DNA from: Ruminococcus sp.
GTDB taxonomy: Bacteria > Bacillota > Clostridia > Lachnospirales > Lachnospiraceae
Length of the DNA: 64,000 bases
Direction of reading: 5' to 3'
Assembly (NCBI GenBank): GCA_013911065.1
Contig: JACERV010000018.1
Location: 39,081-103,080, forward strand
Both the position numbers and the translations under genes were made by a program. Shown piece by piece: positions 62,260-64,000 of this stretch (its first letter is position 1; each line of letters starts with the position of its first letter). The notes beneath the pieces were generated by a model, which was not told the DNA's origin, searched no databases, and saw only the letters and a program-made list of their open reading frames with translations.

Positions 62260-62613
62260 TTAAATTTTTTCAAAATAAGTGAGATTAACTGTCTCTACTG
62301 TTATACTCATGCTGGGATTTCCCAACATACCTCTAGCCTCTTCAACAACTTTTGTATAAGCATTCCAGTAATCTACATCAGATACTGTTTCATCAGGAAC
62401 TCTTTTGCTTTCAATCATAAAAATAATGCTGCCGTTGAGTTCTCCAACATCTGGACTAACTAAATATCTTTCATGTACCTCCCCTATAATGCTAATACCG
62501 GTTTCCTGATAAACTTTCACTGCTGCTGTATTCCAAATATCTCCAATAATAGCATTTGTATAATATTGGGGATCAAGTCCAAAAAAAGAAATTGAATAAT
62601 TTTGAGTTTCCAT
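62260..62613 (-). CDS. 117-residue protein of an accessory paralogous pair (copy B)
   Basis: Soluble acidic protein of 117 residues, about half identical to the protein at 63281. Shared features: YSISFFGLDPQYY, IWNTAAVKVYQETGI, VDYWNAYTKVVEEAR and GNPSMSITVETV. No domain recognised. Small size, AT-rich DNA and tandem paralogues are typical of immunity-gene arrays next to polymorphic toxins, but no toxin is in the window. Confidence 0.65.
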   Translation of the reverse strand: METQNYSISFFGLDPQYYTNAIIGDIWNTAAVKVYQETGISIIGEVHERYLVSPDVGELNGSIIFMIESKRVPDETVSDVDYWNAYTKVVEEARGMLGNPSMSITVETVNLTYFEKI

Positions 62614-62993
62614 AATTTGCCGCTAATATATTTTTAATATAATATATGTATTTCTGCCAAAATCGTTAAATATCAGAATCATCAGCGGGAATGCCGATGT
62701 TCAAACCTTTCAGCAGCTAAATTGGATACATGTAAACTGCATTTCATATCTTTTCTGTTAAAACTTGTCGGTTAATATGATATTTTTAAGTTACATTTGA
62801 TGATATAGGCACCACTGTAATCATCAAATGTATAGTTCTCTTTCTATTACATTGAAGAAGGTCTTTCTTCTTTATCCCCAGATAAATCTGAGACCCCTTC
62901 AATGTAATATGAAACGAAGATTTTACAATGCGTTATATTTAGCAAGTTTCAGTTTAGATAATTTTTCCACCGTGTTTATACGGACGTTTCTTG
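62614..62993. other. AT-rich spacer with two large inverted repeats
   Basis: No credible gene. It holds two hairpins back to back: TACATTTGATGA (62792-62803) with TCATCAAATGTA (62821-62832), and ATTACATTGAAG (62846-62857) with CTTCAATGTAAT (62897-62908), the latter with an inner GGTCT/AGACC stem. Both have perfect 12-bp arms. They could be remnants of a small mobile element or RNA structures. Confidence 0.55.
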
Positions 62994-63189
62994 TTATATT
63001 CCATTTTTTTCTCGAATAGCGGATTCCAAATCAATGCCATAATGACCACACATATCAAACACACGGATTACTATATCTGCCAATTCAAACGGGATATCCG
63101 GCCGGGGAATAAAATTTTTTCGGATCAAGCCCTCTCCGGTATTCTTGATTTTTATGAAAATCATCTAAGTTAATCGCTATAAACTCCAT
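62994..63189 (-). pseudogene. Broken MazG-like nucleotide pyrophosphohydrolase gene
   Basis: From ATG 63189 the frame reads MEFIAINLDD and ends at a TGA near 63085. A second frame (62994-63164) reads IPRPDIPFELADIVIRVFDM then CGHYGIDLESAIREKNGI, the C-terminal helix pair of short MazG-like proteins. The N-terminal half with the metal-binding EExxE motif is missing, so the gene is both deleted and frameshifted. It lies behind the 64-bp repeat copy 2, in the same position as the 61-residue gene behind copy 1. Confidence 0.65.
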
Positions 63190-63193
63190 ACCT

Positions 63194-63257
63194 ACCTCTT
63201 TCTCCGGCTCAGCAGCCGAACGCTTTTATATTGCTTGTACGCTTTTTAATTGAGTGG
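63194..63257. repeat. 64-bp intergenic repeat, copy 2
   Basis: Second copy of the element at 62173-62236, also directly upstream of a small gene start (63189) and downstream of a 117-residue gene. Confidence 0.85.
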
Positions 63258-63280
63258 CATTCCCAACTACTCTACTCATG

Positions 63281-63634
63281 TCAGCTTCTTTCAAAGTCTG
63301 TAATATCAACATCCACTACTGTTAAACTCATCCTTGGATTTCCCAATCCATACCTAACCTCTTCAAGAACCATTTCATATGCATTCCAGTAATTAATTGG
63401 AGTTGCTATTTCATGGGGAATTCTTGTACTATCAATTGTAATAATATTTGTGTTGTTAAGTTCTTCATCGTCTTGACCAACAACATAACTTTCTTGTATA
63501 TATCCTGAAATGCGAATACCGGTTTCTTCATATACTTTTTCTGAAGATATGTTCCAAATATTTCCAACAATAGGTATTGAGTAATATCGAGGGTCAAGTC
63601 CATAAAATGAAACAGAGTAACTTTCAGTAATCAT
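63281..63634 (-). CDS. 117-residue protein of an accessory paralogous pair (copy A)
   Basis: Paralogue of the protein at 62260 with identical length. Conserved positions include YSVSFYGLDPRYY, IWNISSEKVYEETGI, INYWNAYEMVLEEVR and GNPRMSLTVVDV. The frame is intact with an AGGAG site upstream. Same alternatives as for copy B; function unknown. Confidence 0.65.
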   Translation of the reverse strand: MITESYSVSFYGLDPRYYSIPIVGNIWNISSEKVYEETGIRISGYIQESYVVGQDDEELNNTNIITIDSTRIPHEIATPINYWNAYEMVLEEVRYGLGNPRMSLTVVDVDITDFERS

Positions 63635-64000
63635 AATTCTCCTGCTTTACGCCTTTATAGCAGTATATGTTTCTCTGGCAAAATGGTTAAATTTCAGTTT
63701 GCTGCATTAAAAAACTACCAACTTAATATTTTGATATGATACCTCTTAAGTAGACAAGTGAAATAACAAAAACCTACTTAGTCCAGCTAAGAAATGTCAA
63801 TAGAGAATTGAAAAATATTTGATGTTTCTATAGAAATAAAAAAGGGTAAATTTAATAATCCTTTTGACGTTTCATCGTAAGCGTTTAATTTCGGGGTGTG
63901 CCCAGAACTTTCCGGAACCCGATTGATAGGATTCCGGTACGCTAACATTTTACTCTGTCTTATTACTGCATTTTTCCTGGACGTTTTCATTCCAGGGAGC
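63635..64000. other. AT-rich window end
   Basis: The first ~70 bp resemble the region upstream of copy B (TATATGTTTCT and CAAAATGGTTAAAT against TATATGTATTTCT and CAAAATCGTTAAAT), so the duplication includes upstream DNA. A 67-codon minus frame (63787-63990) begins inside a CCTGGA/TCCAGG hairpin and has no ribosome site; I do not accept it as a gene, though it could be the 3' end of one beginning outside the window. Confidence 0.4.

Noticed and set aside
63787..63990. 67-codon minus frame at the window end
   Set aside because: No ribosome site, starts inside a short inverted repeat and has no recognisable similarity.
61559..64000. Integrated phage or transposon
   Set aside because: There is no integrase, transposase or structural gene; only a MazG-like fragment and unknown small proteins.

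Overview
The window reads as chromosome of an anaerobic Clostridia member, most likely Lachnospiraceae. I infer this from moderate GC with AT-rich intergenic DNA, strong AGGAGG-type ribosome sites, frequent TTG/GTG starts, clostridial families (DUF3842, DUF1576, DUF4256, Rrf2-YhgE pair) and ribose-type sugar importers. I see no rRNA, tRNA, CRISPR array, transposase or integrase. Species cannot be named from sequence alone.

Layout. 1-3.1 kb: end of an FtsX-type ABC permease, an HD hydrolase and a QueG-like iron-sulfur protein. 3.2-12.7 kb: a carbohydrate locus (CUT2 importer, SDR, YjbQ-family protein, archaeal-type TIM-fold isomerase, xylose-isomerase-like epimerase) read leftward, facing a LacI repressor and FGGY kinase read rightward. 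The control region between them carries three copies of one palindromic operator. The enzyme set resembles a tetritol/tetrulose route, but the substrate is inferred. 12.8-18.5 kb: OhrR, glutathione peroxidase, flavodoxin, DUF4256, cyclopropane fatty acid synthase, and a MATE pump with its TetR. 18.6-24.0 kb: two divergent DtxR-family regulators and a TroABCD-type metal importer. The leader of that operon hides a 35-residue membrane peptide and three tandem 32-bp palindromic units. 24.1-25.3 kb: a DUF1576 membrane gene broken by one frameshift.

25.6-51.2 kb: a very large inositol catabolism island. It has iolCDB, two iolE, two or three iolG-like dehydrogenases, iolH, iolI, iolJ, mmsA/iolA, an inositol-type CUT2 importer, two LacI regulators of one subfamily, an AraC regulator and a DeoR/IolR regulator. 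An AGCS symporter and a MATE protein are embedded, and a 33-codon remnant of a second iolH lies downstream of the MATE gene. Together these cover uptake, oxidation to inosose (IolG), dehydration (IolE), ring opening (IolD), isomerisation (IolB), phosphorylation (IolC), aldol cleavage (IolJ) and conversion of malonate semialdehyde to acetyl-CoA (IolA).

51.3-58.1 kb: a nickel-pincer cofactor operon, DUF3842-FecCD permease-ATPase-binding lipoprotein-larB-larC-larE, led by a promoter inside a perfect 29-bp inverted repeat, a structured leader and an internal attenuator-like hairpin. No larA is present. 58.2-61.6 kb: Rrf2 regulator and YhgE/Pip membrane protein. 61.6-64 kb: AT-rich accessory DNA with two paralogous 117-residue proteins in a tandem duplication, a broken MazG-like gene and an apparently truncated gene start.
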